This document shows positions 33,299 through 40,665 of a stretch of DNA of 64,000 bases, piece by piece; positions within the stretch are counted from its first letter, which is position 1, and the number at the start of each line of letters is the position of its first letter. Made by a program: the position numbers and the translations under genes. The stretch comes from Microbaculum sp051390635 (GTDB taxonomy: Bacteria > Pseudomonadota > Alphaproteobacteria > Rhizobiales > Tepidamorphaceae). The stretch spans positions 310,001 to 374,000 of the forward strand of contig NZ_JBPODT010000004.1 of NCBI RefSeq assembly GCF_051390635.1, in the 5' to 3' direction. Below the pieces are notes generated by a model, which had not been told where the DNA came from, searched no databases, and saw nothing but the letters and a program-made list of their open reading frames with translations.

Positions 33299-34021
33299 CT
33301 ACCAGGTTATCTCCGAGGCCGGGCGGCGGGTCTCGTTGACGTCGATCCGCGCGACCCGGCCGTCGGCGAAATGGACGACACGGTCGGCGATATCGCCGAT
33401 CGCCACGTTGTGGGTGATGACGGCGGTGGTGGTGCCCAGTTCCGTGTTCACGTGGACGAGCGCTTCCAGAACCCGCACGCCGGTCTTGGAATCGAGCGCG
33501 CCGGTCGGCTCGTCGCAGAACAGCACTTCCGGCCGCTTGGCGATCGCCCGGGCGATGGCGACGCGCTGCTGCTCGCCGCCCGACAACTGTGCGGGGAAAT
33601 GATCGAGGCGATCGCCCAGACCCACCATCTCGAGCGCCTCCTCCGGCCGCATCGGATCGACGGCGATCTCGGTGACGAGCGAGACGTTCTCGCGCGCCGT
33701 CAGGCTCGGCACCAGATTGTAGAACTGGAACACGAAGCCGACGTTCTCGCGCCGGTACAGGGTCAGCTCGCGCTCCCTGAACGCGGTCAACTCGGTGCCG
33801 CGGAACAGGACGCTGCCCGCCGTGGCGTGGTCCAGCCCGCCGAGGATGTTGAGCAATGTCGACTTGCCGCTGCCCGACGGGCCGAGCAGGACCAGGAATT
33901 CGCCCTCGCGGATGTCGAGGTCGACGCCGCGCAGGGCGTGTACCGCGACCTCGCCGGTGTGATAGACCTTGGTCAGATTGTTGACGACGAATACCGGGAC
34001 GCTGGACTCTGGTTCGTTCAC
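33299..34021 (-). CDS. ABC transporter ATP-binding protein, MacB/LolD type
   Basis: A 240-residue ATPase with Walker A GPSGSGKST, Q-loop FVFQFYNLVPSLTA, signature LSGGEQQRVAIARA, Walker B VLFCDEPTGALD and the switch His in VITHN. The Q-loop and the DEPTGALDSKTG stretch are typical of the LolD/MacB/FtsE branch, which pairs with FtsX-type permeases. The open frame extends to 34105, but GTG 34021 (VNEPESS) has AGGA at good spacing and begins where family homology would be expected, so I use it. It is the first gene of the exporter operon and is divergent from the epimerase gene. Confidence 0.9.
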   Translation of the reverse strand: MNEPESSVPVFVVNNLTKVYHTGEVAVHALRGVDLDIREGEFLVLLGPSGSGKSTLLNILGGLDHATAGSVLFRGTELTAFRERELTLYRRENVGFVFQFYNLVPSLTARENVSLVTEIAVDPMRPEEALEMVGLGDRLDHFPAQLSGGEQQRVAIARAIAKRPEVLFCDEPTGALDSKTGVRVLEALVHVNTELGTTTAVITHNVAIGDIADRVVHFADGRVARIDVNETRRPASEITW

Positions 34022-34264
34022 GACGTTTCCTTGCCCGGCGAAAGACCGCGAGCCCCCGGCCCCATCACGCCGGGGATTGAGACAGGAGCCCGCCATGACC
34101 GGCATCGACGGGACGGGACACCATACCGCGATTTATGTCCAGATGGAGGGCGGGTCGCGGCCCCCGGTCCTGTTGCCGCCCCAAGCGCTAGCATTTTTCC
34201 GGTCGATTGCCACGTCTCGACCCGAGGGGTACAAGTCGCCGAAATCCACCCGCAGTCGGACGCC

Positions 34265-35179
34265 ATGGCTTCGCGCATTCTCCTGACCGGCGGCAACGGC
34301 TTCATCGGCCGCCATGCCCTCGACTCACTCGCCGGCAGCGGCGCGGAGGTGCACGCCACCGTGCGCGGCGAGCCGAGGACCCAGGTTCCCGGCGTCACCT
34401 GGCACCGGCTCGACCTGCTCGACCACGCCGCCCGCGCCCGTCTCGTCGAGACGGTGCAGCCGGACACGATCGTGCACTTCGCCTGGAACGTCGAGCACGG
34501 GAAGTTCTGGACCACGCCGGAGAACCTCGACTGGGTCGGCGCCAGCCTCGACCTCGCGCGCCGCGCCGCCGAGACCGGCCTGAAGCGCTTCGTGGGCCTG
34601 GGCACCTGCTTCGAATACGCGCCGCAGACGACCGAGGACTGCGACGAGCGGACGACCCCGATCGATCCGTTCATGGTCTACGGCACGGCGAAGGACGCGA
34701 CCCGGCGCGTGCTGGAAGCGTTCGCCCGGCAGACCTCCCTGTCCTGGGCCTGGGGGCGGTTCTTCCTGCTCTACGGGCCCGACGAGACGCCGACGCGGCT
34801 TGTGCCGCAGGTCGCCCAGCGGATCATCAAGGGCGAGCCGGCGCCGATCGGCACGCTGGAGCGGCCGCGCGACTTCATGGATTCGCGCGACGCCGGCGCG
34901 GCCACCGCGGCGCTGGCGTTGTCGGCGGTCGAGGGGCCGGTGAACATCGCCTCGGGCCACGCCAGCTCGGTGCGCGACGTCGCCGAGACCATCGCCCGGA
35001 TCGCCGGACGGCCCGAGCTCGTCAAGGTCGGCGCGTTCCCCGACCGCGACGAGCCGGAGCGGATCGTCGCCAATGTCGACCGGCTGACCGGCGAGGTCGG
35101 CTTCAAGGCGATCCGGCCGCTGGAACAGGGGCTTGGCGAAGCGCTCGACTGGTGGCGGGCGACGCTGGCCGACACGTGA
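34265..35179 (+). CDS. NAD-dependent epimerase/dehydratase family protein
   Basis: A 304-residue short-chain dehydrogenase of the extended (nucleotide-sugar epimerase/dehydratase) type. The Rossmann motif is ILLTGGNGFIGRHAL at the N-terminus. The catalytic Tyr and Lys appear as YGTAK near residue 139. Other parts are HFAWNVEHG near 74 and RDFMDSRDAGAA near 200. It would modify an NDP-sugar, but the exact reaction is not readable. The next gene, a glycosyltransferase, starts at or just after its stop, so both probably build one glycan. It is preceded by a 243-base gap from the ABC ATPase start, in which I see no convincing element. Confidence 0.9.
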   Translation: MASRILLTGGNGFIGRHALDSLAGSGAEVHATVRGEPRTQVPGVTWHRLDLLDHAARARLVETVQPDTIVHFAWNVEHGKFWTTPENLDWVGASLDLARRAAETGLKRFVGLGTCFEYAPQTTEDCDERTTPIDPFMVYGTAKDATRRVLEAFARQTSLSWAWGRFFLLYGPDETPTRLVPQVAQRIIKGEPAPIGTLERPRDFMDSRDAGAATAALALSAVEGPVNIASGHASSVRDVAETIARIAGRPELVKVGAFPDRDEPERIVANVDRLTGEVGFKAIRPLEQGLGEALDWWRATLADT

Positions 35180-35196
35180 CCGGACCGTCCGACACG

Positions 35197-36315
35197 ATGC
35201 GCTTGGCCGTCGTCCTGCCCCGCAACATGCACTACGCGCCGGACCGGGCGACGTCGATCGACCTGTGCGCGCGCGACTTCGTGCTGCATTCGCGCTTTCG
35301 CGACGGCATCACCGTGATCGGCGGCAAGGTGAAATGGCCGTTCACCGACGTGCCCTATATCGGCGTCGAGGACATCGACAAGGCGTTCGGGCCGTTCTCG
35401 TTCTCGCCCGTGCGCGCGGCGATCGAGCGGGCCAATCCCGACGTCATCCTGGTGCACCAGTATCCGCCGGCCGCGGCCCGCATCCAGGCGGGCATTCCGC
35501 GCATTCCCGTCGTGCTGCAGCGGCACAACATGCAGCCGCAACGCTGGGTCGGCCACCGGCTGTGGCGCGACCGGTTCTACCGCAGCCTCGCCGGCGTCAT
35601 CTTCGTCTCCGAGGCCGCGCGGGCGAGCTATACCGGGCGGGCGTCGTCGGCCGTCGTCTATAACGGCATCGACACGCGCACCTTCGTGCCGGCGGACGAG
35701 AAGGAGCCCATCGTGCTGTTCGCCGGGCGCGCGGTGCCGGAGAAGGGTGTCGAGCAGTTCGCGGAAGCCGCGGCGAAGGCGCTGCAGGACCGGCCCGGCT
35801 GGCGCGCGGTGCTGGCACTGGGCGGCGGCAAGGCGGCGGAGGCGACGGTGGCGCGGGTGCGGCACCATCTCGGGCCGCTTGGGGCGCGCGCGGAAATCCT
35901 CGCCGACCTGCCGCATACCGATGTCATGGACCTGTTCGCCCGCGCCGCCATCGCGGCGGTGCCGAGCGTCTGGGCCGAGCCGTTCGGCCGCACCGCGCTG
36001 GAGGCGATGACGAGCGGAGCCGCCGTGATCACCTCGGGGCGCGGCGGCCTGTCGGAGGTGGTCGGCGATACCGCCATCGTCACGGGATCGGTGGAGCCGG
36101 CGGATTTCGCCGCTGCCATCGCCCGGCTGATCGACGACGACGCGGAGCGGCAGCGCCTGCAAGCGGCCGGGCGCGATCGGGCGGTGCATTTCTTCGACAT
36201 CCGCACCGTCACCGCCAGCTTCGACGACCTGCTGGCGGATGTCGGCGGCCTCGATCCGGACGCGCACGTCCCCGGCGCGATGCGTGTGCCCGCCGGCGAG
36301 GACCCGCTATGGTGA
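35197..36315 (+). CDS. Glycosyltransferase family 4 protein
   Basis: A 372-residue GT-B glycosyltransferase. The N-terminal half carries ILVHQYPPAAARIQ and LQRHNMQPQRWVGHRL. The C-terminal half shows the family 4 pattern: IVLFAGRAVPEKGVEQFAEA near residue 175, then VPSVWAEPFGRTALEAMTSG near 255 with the conserved acidic EPFGRTALEAM. It transfers a sugar from an activated donor in the cytoplasm. A GTG at 35176, whose bases overlap the epimerase stop, is an alternative start; ATG 35197 (MRLAVVLPR) gives the more natural N-terminus. The sugar and acceptor are unknown. Confidence 0.88.
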   Translation: MRLAVVLPRNMHYAPDRATSIDLCARDFVLHSRFRDGITVIGGKVKWPFTDVPYIGVEDIDKAFGPFSFSPVRAAIERANPDVILVHQYPPAAARIQAGIPRIPVVLQRHNMQPQRWVGHRLWRDRFYRSLAGVIFVSEAARASYTGRASSAVVYNGIDTRTFVPADEKEPIVLFAGRAVPEKGVEQFAEAAAKALQDRPGWRAVLALGGGKAAEATVARVRHHLGPLGARAEILADLPHTDVMDLFARAAIAAVPSVWAEPFGRTALEAMTSGAAVITSGRGGLSEVVGDTAIVTGSVEPADFAAAIARLIDDDAERQRLQAAGRDRAVHFFDIRTVTASFDDLLADVGGLDPDAHVPGAMRVPAGEDPLW

Positions 36316-36320
36316 GGGCC

Positions 36321-36614
36321 ATGACCTATGACGACTTCCGCGCCTCGCTGAGCCTCGACGCTCCGCCGTCCGATCTGCCGGCGACGCTGGCCGCGCTGTG
36401 GCACCTGGACAAGGACGACTGGCACGCCGCGCACGAGATCGTGCAGGCGATCGAAAGCCGGGACTCGGCCTGGGTGCACGCCCATCTGCACCGGGTCGAG
36501 GGCGACCTCTGGAACGCCGACTACTGGTATCGTCGCGCCGGCAGGACGCGCCCCGAGACGTCGCTGGAGGACGAACGCGCGGCGATGATCGCCGCACTGC
36601 TCCAGGCCGCCTAG
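36321..36614 (+). CDS. Conserved hypothetical small protein
   Basis: A 97-residue soluble protein. I recall similar short proteins in diverse bacteria sharing a DWHAAHEIVQ motif and a later WVHAHLHRVEGDLWNADYWY motif, both clear here, but no function is known to me. The His and Trp spacing is suggestive of a metal or ligand site. GAGG just ahead of ATG 36321 favours it over the in-frame ATG at 36309, which overlaps the glycosyltransferase stop. It is probably co-transcribed with the epimerase and glycosyltransferase. Its TAG shares the palindrome CTAG with the stop of the convergent choV gene. Confidence 0.75.
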   Translation: MTYDDFRASLSLDAPPSDLPATLAALWHLDKDDWHAAHEIVQAIESRDSAWVHAHLHRVEGDLWNADYWYRRAGRTRPETSLEDERAAMIAALLQAA

Positions 36615-37777
36615 GACCGCCCGAGCAATCCGTCGTAGATCTCGGCGTCGCCGACCTTGCCGATCACCGTGCCGTCCTCGACGACGAGAACGGGCAGGCC
36701 GGTGACGAGGCGGGCGCGCATCAGGTCGCGTACCGGGGTCTCCGGCGCGCAGGTGCAGACCATGCCCGGCGCCGGCTCCGCCTCGCCGAGGGCGGCCAGC
36801 GCGGCATCGCCGCCATCGCGGCGGACCGATCCATCGGCCGCGAGCGCGAGGCCGGCGGCGGCATCGAGCACGCGGGCGCCGTCGCGTGTGTCGCAGTCCG
36901 CTATTCTGGTCATCAGCTCGACGGCGCGCAGCACCGACAGCGGGTTCATGTGGGCGACGAAATCGGCGACGTAGTCGTTGGCCGGATCGAGCACGATGTC
37001 GTGCGGCGTGCCGAACTGGACGACGCGGCCGCCCTCCATGATGGCGATCTTGTTGCCGATCTTCAGCGCCTCGTCGAGATCGTGGCTGACGAAGATGATG
37101 GTGCGCTTCAGGCGCTGCTGCAGCTCCAGCAGCTCGTCCTGCAGGCGCGCGCGGATCAGCGGATCGAGCGCGGAGAACGGCTCGTCCATCAGCAGGATCG
37201 GCGCGTCGGTGGCGAACGCGCGGGCGAGGCCGACGCGCTGCTGCATGCCGCCGGACAGCTCGTGCACCTGCTTGCCGCCCCAGGACGACAGGCCGACCAG
37301 CTCGAGCTGGGCGGCGACGCGGGCCTTGCGCTCGGCCGCCGGCATGCCGGCGAGCTCGAGGCCGAAGCCGACATTGTCCTCGACCGTGCGCCAGGGCAAG
37401 AGGCCGAACTGCTGGAACACCATGGCGACGCGATGCCGGCGCAGGCGCCGCAGCTCGTCGGGCGAGCAGGTATTGGGATTAACGAAGCGGTCGCCGTCGC
37501 GCACCAGCACCTCGCCGCGGATGATCCGGTTGAGGCCGTTGACCGCGCGCAGCAGCGTCGACTTGCCGGAGCCCGACAGGCCCATCAGCACGACGATCTC
37601 GCCCTCGCCGACGTCGAGCGTGCAGCCGCAGGCGCCGAGGATCTGGCCGGTCTCCTGCTGAATCTCCTCGCGGCTGCGGCCCGCGTCGATCAGCGGCAGC
37701 GCCGTCTGCGGCGCCTTGCCGAAGACGATGTCGACGTCGGTGAAGCGAACCGCGGGTTCCGCCTTGCGCTCCGGCAT
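36611..37777 (-). CDS. choV: Choline ABC transporter ATP-binding protein
   Basis: A 388-residue ATPase of the glycine betaine/proline/choline uptake branch. It has Walker A GLSGSGKST, signature LSGGMQQRVGLARA, Walker B ILLMDEPFSALD and switch His in FVSHDLDEALK. The FGKAPQTALPLIDAGRSREEI insert near the N-terminus and the C-terminal extension (about 285-388) are typical of ChoV/OpuAA-like proteins. It powers the ChoW permease encoded three bases upstream. The cluster with ChoX and betI-betA makes choline the likely substrate. Its stop overlaps that of the convergent small protein gene. Confidence 0.94.
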   Translation of the reverse strand: MPERKAEPAVRFTDVDIVFGKAPQTALPLIDAGRSREEIQQETGQILGACGCTLDVGEGEIVVLMGLSGSGKSTLLRAVNGLNRIIRGEVLVRDGDRFVNPNTCSPDELRRLRRHRVAMVFQQFGLLPWRTVEDNVGFGLELAGMPAAERKARVAAQLELVGLSSWGGKQVHELSGGMQQRVGLARAFATDAPILLMDEPFSALDPLIRARLQDELLELQQRLKRTIIFVSHDLDEALKIGNKIAIMEGGRVVQFGTPHDIVLDPANDYVADFVAHMNPLSVLRAVELMTRIADCDTRDGARVLDAAAGLALAADGSVRRDGGDAALAALGEAEPAPGMVCTCAPETPVRDLMRARLVTGLPVLVVEDGTVIGKVGDAEIYDGLLGRS

Positions 37778-37780
37778 CGC

Positions 37781-38626
37781 TCAGCCCCGTCCGCCGGTCG
37801 GTCCGGGCCGGAAGAAGCGGTCGAGCACGATCGCCACCAGGACGATGGCGACGCCGACCTCGAAGCCGCGGGCGATGTTGACCTGGTTCAGCGCCCGCAG
37901 CGTCGGCACGCCGAGCCCGTCGGCGCCGACCAGGGCGGCGATCACCACCATCGACAGCGACAGCATGATGGTCTGGGTCAGCCCGGCCATGATGTTGGGC
38001 AGGGCATAGGGCAGCTCGACCTTCCACAGGAGCTGGCGCTTCGTCGCGCCGAAGGCCTCGCCGGCCTCGATCAGCGCCTGCGGCGTCGAGGAAATGCCGA
38101 GCTGGGTCAGCCGGATCGGCGCCGGCACGGCGAAGATCACCGTCGCGATCAGGCCGGGCACCATGCCGAGGCCGAACAGGATCAGCGCCGGGATCAGATA
38201 GACGAAGGTCGGGATCGTCTGCATCAGGTCGAGGACCGGCCGCAGCCCCTCGTAGAGCCAGGGCCGGTGCGCGGCGGCGACGCCGACGGGAACGCCGACG
38301 GCCATGCACACGACAGTCGCGGAGATCACCAGCGCCAGCGTCTCTGTGGTCTCCTCCCAGTAGCCCTGGTTGATCACCAGGAGCATCGACAGCAGCACGA
38401 AGATCGGAAACGACAGGCTGCGCCGCACCACCCAGGCGAGGGCGACGGTGAAGGCGACGATGACCAGGGGATGCGGCGTCTGCAGCACCCACAGGATGCC
38501 GTCGATCATGTGCTCGAGCACGAGCGCGATGAAGTCGAACAGCCAGGCCGCGTTGGCCGTCAGCCAGTCGACGAAGGCCTTGGCCCACTGGCCGATGGGA
38601 ATCTTGTGCTCGACGAGCCATTCCAT
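37781..38626 (-). CDS. choW: Choline ABC transporter permease
   Basis: A 281-residue inner-membrane permease of the ProW/OpuAB type with six or seven helices. The family coupling loop EAGEAFGATKRQLLWKVELPYALP is present near residues 190-213 and the PTFVYLIPALILFGLG stretch near 145. It forms the channel for choline delivered by ChoX. ATG 38626 begins MEWLVEHKIP; the upstream frame is formed of short GC-rich repeats and is rejected. choX, the first gene, is separated from choW by 296 bases that carry a repeat pair. Confidence 0.94.
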   Translation of the reverse strand: MEWLVEHKIPIGQWAKAFVDWLTANAAWLFDFIALVLEHMIDGILWVLQTPHPLVIVAFTVALAWVVRRSLSFPIFVLLSMLLVINQGYWEETTETLALVISATVVCMAVGVPVGVAAAHRPWLYEGLRPVLDLMQTIPTFVYLIPALILFGLGMVPGLIATVIFAVPAPIRLTQLGISSTPQALIEAGEAFGATKRQLLWKVELPYALPNIMAGLTQTIMLSLSMVVIAALVGADGLGVPTLRALNQVNIARGFEVGVAIVLVAIVLDRFFRPGPTGGRG

Positions 38627-38641
38627 GCGTCGCCCCCCTTC

Positions 38642-38675
38642 CCGGGTTCGTGTCCCCGGTTCGTGCCGGGTTCGT
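38642..38675. repeat. Short direct repeats upstream of choW
   Basis: CCGGGTTCGT occurs at 38642-38651 and 38666-38675 with a near copy (CCGGTTCGT) between them. It lies just upstream of the choW start. It is probably simple slippage. Confidence 0.6.
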
Positions 38676-38819
38676 CTCCGGCGTTGGTCCGGCACGGCGC
38701 CACGCGTCCTTGAACGCGGGGCGCCGTGCCGGATATTAGCGCGATATCCCCCCGGCCGAAGCCTTATCGCGCTGTAGATCCCGGCAGCCTATCGTTTGCG
38801 GCCGCCCGATTTCCGATGT

Positions 38820-38905
38820 CCGCTCGTCCCCGCGAAAGCGGGGACCCGGCCGCGAGAGGACGGCGTGCGGTCGCACGCGCTTCCCGCTTGCGCGGGAAAG
38901 AACGG
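38820..38905. repeat. REPIN-like inverted pair of palindromic repeats, copy C
   Basis: Left unit CCGCTCGTCCCCGCGAAAGC and return arm, a short spacer, then the inverse right unit beginning CGCTTCCCGCTTGCGCGGG and ending at 38905. It sits between choX and choW within the same transcription unit, 17 bases after the choX stop, where an mRNA hairpin could keep the binding-protein message more stable than the permease message. Confidence 0.7.
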
Positions 38906-38922
38906 ACAAACGGGGGCGCCCC

Positions 38923-39894
38923 TCACTTGTCCAGATGCGCCTTGACGGCTTCCTTGGCGTTGCCGCCCTCGTAGGTGGTCACGCCCTCGACCCAGGCTTC
39001 CCACATGGCCGGATTGGCCTTCAGCCAGTCCCTGGCCGCGACGTCGGCTTCCTTGCCGTCGTCGAGGATGGCGCCCATGATCTCGTTTTCCATCGCCAGC
39101 GTGAAGGTCTGGTTCTTCAGGAGCTTGCCGACGTTCGCGCATTCCTCGACGAAGCCGGCGGCCACGTTGGTATGGACGGTGGCGCCGCCGAGATCCGGGC
39201 CGAAATAGTCGTCGCCGCCCGGCAGGTAGACGAGATCGAAATTGGCGTTCATCGGATGCGGCTCCCAGGCGAGGAAGACGATGTCCTCCTTGCGGGCGAC
39301 GGCGCGGGCGACCTGCGCGAGCATTCCCTGCTCGGAGGACTCGACGATCTCGAAGCCCTTCAGGTTGAAGGCGTCGCCGTCGATCATGTCGAGGATCAGG
39401 CGATTGCCGTCATTGCCCGGTTCGATGCCGTAGATCTTGTTGCCGAGGTCGTCGCGGAAGTCGGCGATATTCTCGAAGGTCGCGAGGCCCTTGTCGAAGG
39501 TGTATTGCGGCACGGCCAGCGTGTACTTGGCGCCCTCCAGATTGACGCCGAGGCTGACCACCGTGCCGTCGTCGAGATAAGGCCGGATGTCGGCCTCCAT
39601 TGTCGGCATCCAGTTGCCGAGGAAGACGTCGACGTCCTTGTTCTTCAGCGAGGCGTAAGTGACCGGCACCGACAGGACCTTGATGTCGGTCTCGTAGCCG
39701 AGCGCCTCGAGCACCACCGAGGTGGCCGCGGTGGTCGCGGTGATGTCGGTCCAGCCGACGTCGGAGAAGGTCACGACCTTGCAGGACTCGGGCTCCTTGG
39801 CGACGGCGCCCGTGGCGACGACAGTGGCGGCAACCGCGACGGCGGCGACGCTCACCAGCACACTGGCCAGCTGGCTTCGAAGACAGATTTTCAT
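38923..39894 (-). CDS. choX: Choline-binding periplasmic protein
   Basis: A 323-residue exported binding protein of the OpuAC/ProX family. The signal peptide covers about 1-32 (MKICLRSQLASVLVSV, ending near TGAVA-KEPES). The aromatic box that ChoX proteins use to hold choline can be traced: Trp in SDVGWTDI, Trp in LGNWMPTM, Tyr in PQYTFDKG and Trp in LAWEPHPM. It captures choline for ChoWV. It is divergent from betI across a 183-base region with a TTGACT palindrome, so choline very likely induces it through BetI. Confidence 0.94.
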   Translation of the reverse strand: MKICLRSQLASVLVSVAAVAVAATVVATGAVAKEPESCKVVTFSDVGWTDITATTAATSVVLEALGYETDIKVLSVPVTYASLKNKDVDVFLGNWMPTMEADIRPYLDDGTVVSLGVNLEGAKYTLAVPQYTFDKGLATFENIADFRDDLGNKIYGIEPGNDGNRLILDMIDGDAFNLKGFEIVESSEQGMLAQVARAVARKEDIVFLAWEPHPMNANFDLVYLPGGDDYFGPDLGGATVHTNVAAGFVEECANVGKLLKNQTFTLAMENEIMGAILDDGKEADVAARDWLKANPAMWEAWVEGVTTYEGGNAKEAVKAHLDK

Positions 39895-40016
39895 GGCGGT
39901 TCAATCCTCCCTTTGGTGCCGATCGTGATCGCGCGCGACGGCAGCCGCCCCCCTTCGCCGGCTGCGGCGACCGTGGCGATCGCGGCGATGGAAATACTTT
40001 ACCAGAGCTTCGGCAG

Positions 40017-40042
40017 ATTATATTAATTGACTAGTCAGTCAA
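40017..40042. promoter_or_regulatory. Candidate BetI operator between choX and betI
   Basis: TTGACTAGTCAGTCAA at 40027-40042 is an inverted repeat with six-base arms and a four-base spacer, suited to a TetR-type dimer. It adjoins a minus-strand TATAAT (40022-40017) pointing toward choX. On the plus strand it follows TTTACC (39998-40003) and TATTAA (40021-40026) with 17-base spacing. BetI bound here would block both directions. Confidence 0.6.
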
Positions 40043-40077
40043 CATCCGGGCTATCGCCCGGAACGAGGTCGCCCGCG

Positions 40078-40665
40078 ATGCCGAAGCTTGGAATGGAGCC
40101 GATCCGCCGCCGGGCGCTGATCAGCGCGGCCATCGAGACGATCCACGACCGCGGCTTCTGCGACGTCACCGTCGGGCAGATCGCGCGGCGCGCCGGCGTG
40201 TCGTCGGCGCTGGCGCACCACTATTTCGGCTCCAAGGAACACCTGCTGGTCGCCACCATGCGCCACCTCCTGAACGAGCTCGGCGCGGCGATCGGTGAGC
40301 GCCTGAGGGACGCGAAGGGGCCGCGCGAGCGCGTCTCGGCGGTGATCGCCGGCAATTTCGCGCCCGACCAGTTCCAGCCCGCCACGATCTCGGCCTGGCT
40401 GGCGTTCTACGTCCAGGCGCAGACCGTGGCGGACGCGCATCGGCTGCACCGCATCTACGCGCGCCGGCTGAAGAGCAACCTGGTGCACGGCCTGGCGCTG
40501 CTGATCCCGCGCGAGCAGGCCATCGACGCGGCGGAAGGAGCCGCGGCGCTGATCGACGGATTGTGGATCCGCTACGCGCTTTCCGACAATCGGCCGGACC
40601 CGGAGGCGGCCATCCGGCTCGTTGAGGATTTCGTCGAATCGCGAATCGGACAGGCTCGGCAATGA
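40078..40665 (+). CDS. betI: Choline-responsive repressor BetI (TetR family)
   Basis: A 195-residue TetR-family repressor with an N-terminal helix-turn-helix (VTVGQIARRAGVSSALAHHYFGSKEHLL) written here as two parts, VTVGQIARRAGVSS and ALAHHYFGSKEHLL. The C-terminal ligand domain matches BetI in length and pattern (SAWLAFYVQAQTVADAHRLH). In rhizobia BetI represses bet and cho genes until choline is present. The open frame extends upstream to a TTG at 40027 inside the operator, so ATG 40078 (MPKLGMEP) is chosen. Its stop overlaps the betA start by four bases. Confidence 0.93.
   Translation: MPKLGMEPIRRRALISAAIETIHDRGFCDVTVGQIARRAGVSSALAHHYFGSKEHLLVATMRHLLNELGAAIGERLRDAKGPRERVSAVIAGNFAPDQFQPATISAWLAFYVQAQTVADAHRLHRIYARRLKSNLVHGLALLIPREQAIDAAEGAAALIDGLWIRYALSDNRPDPEAAIRLVEDFVESRIGQARQ

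Noticed and set aside
33969..34286. Plus-strand frame between the ABC ATPase and the epimerase
   Set aside because: It has no ribosome site, overlaps both neighbours and has a low-complexity Pro/Arg/Ser composition.
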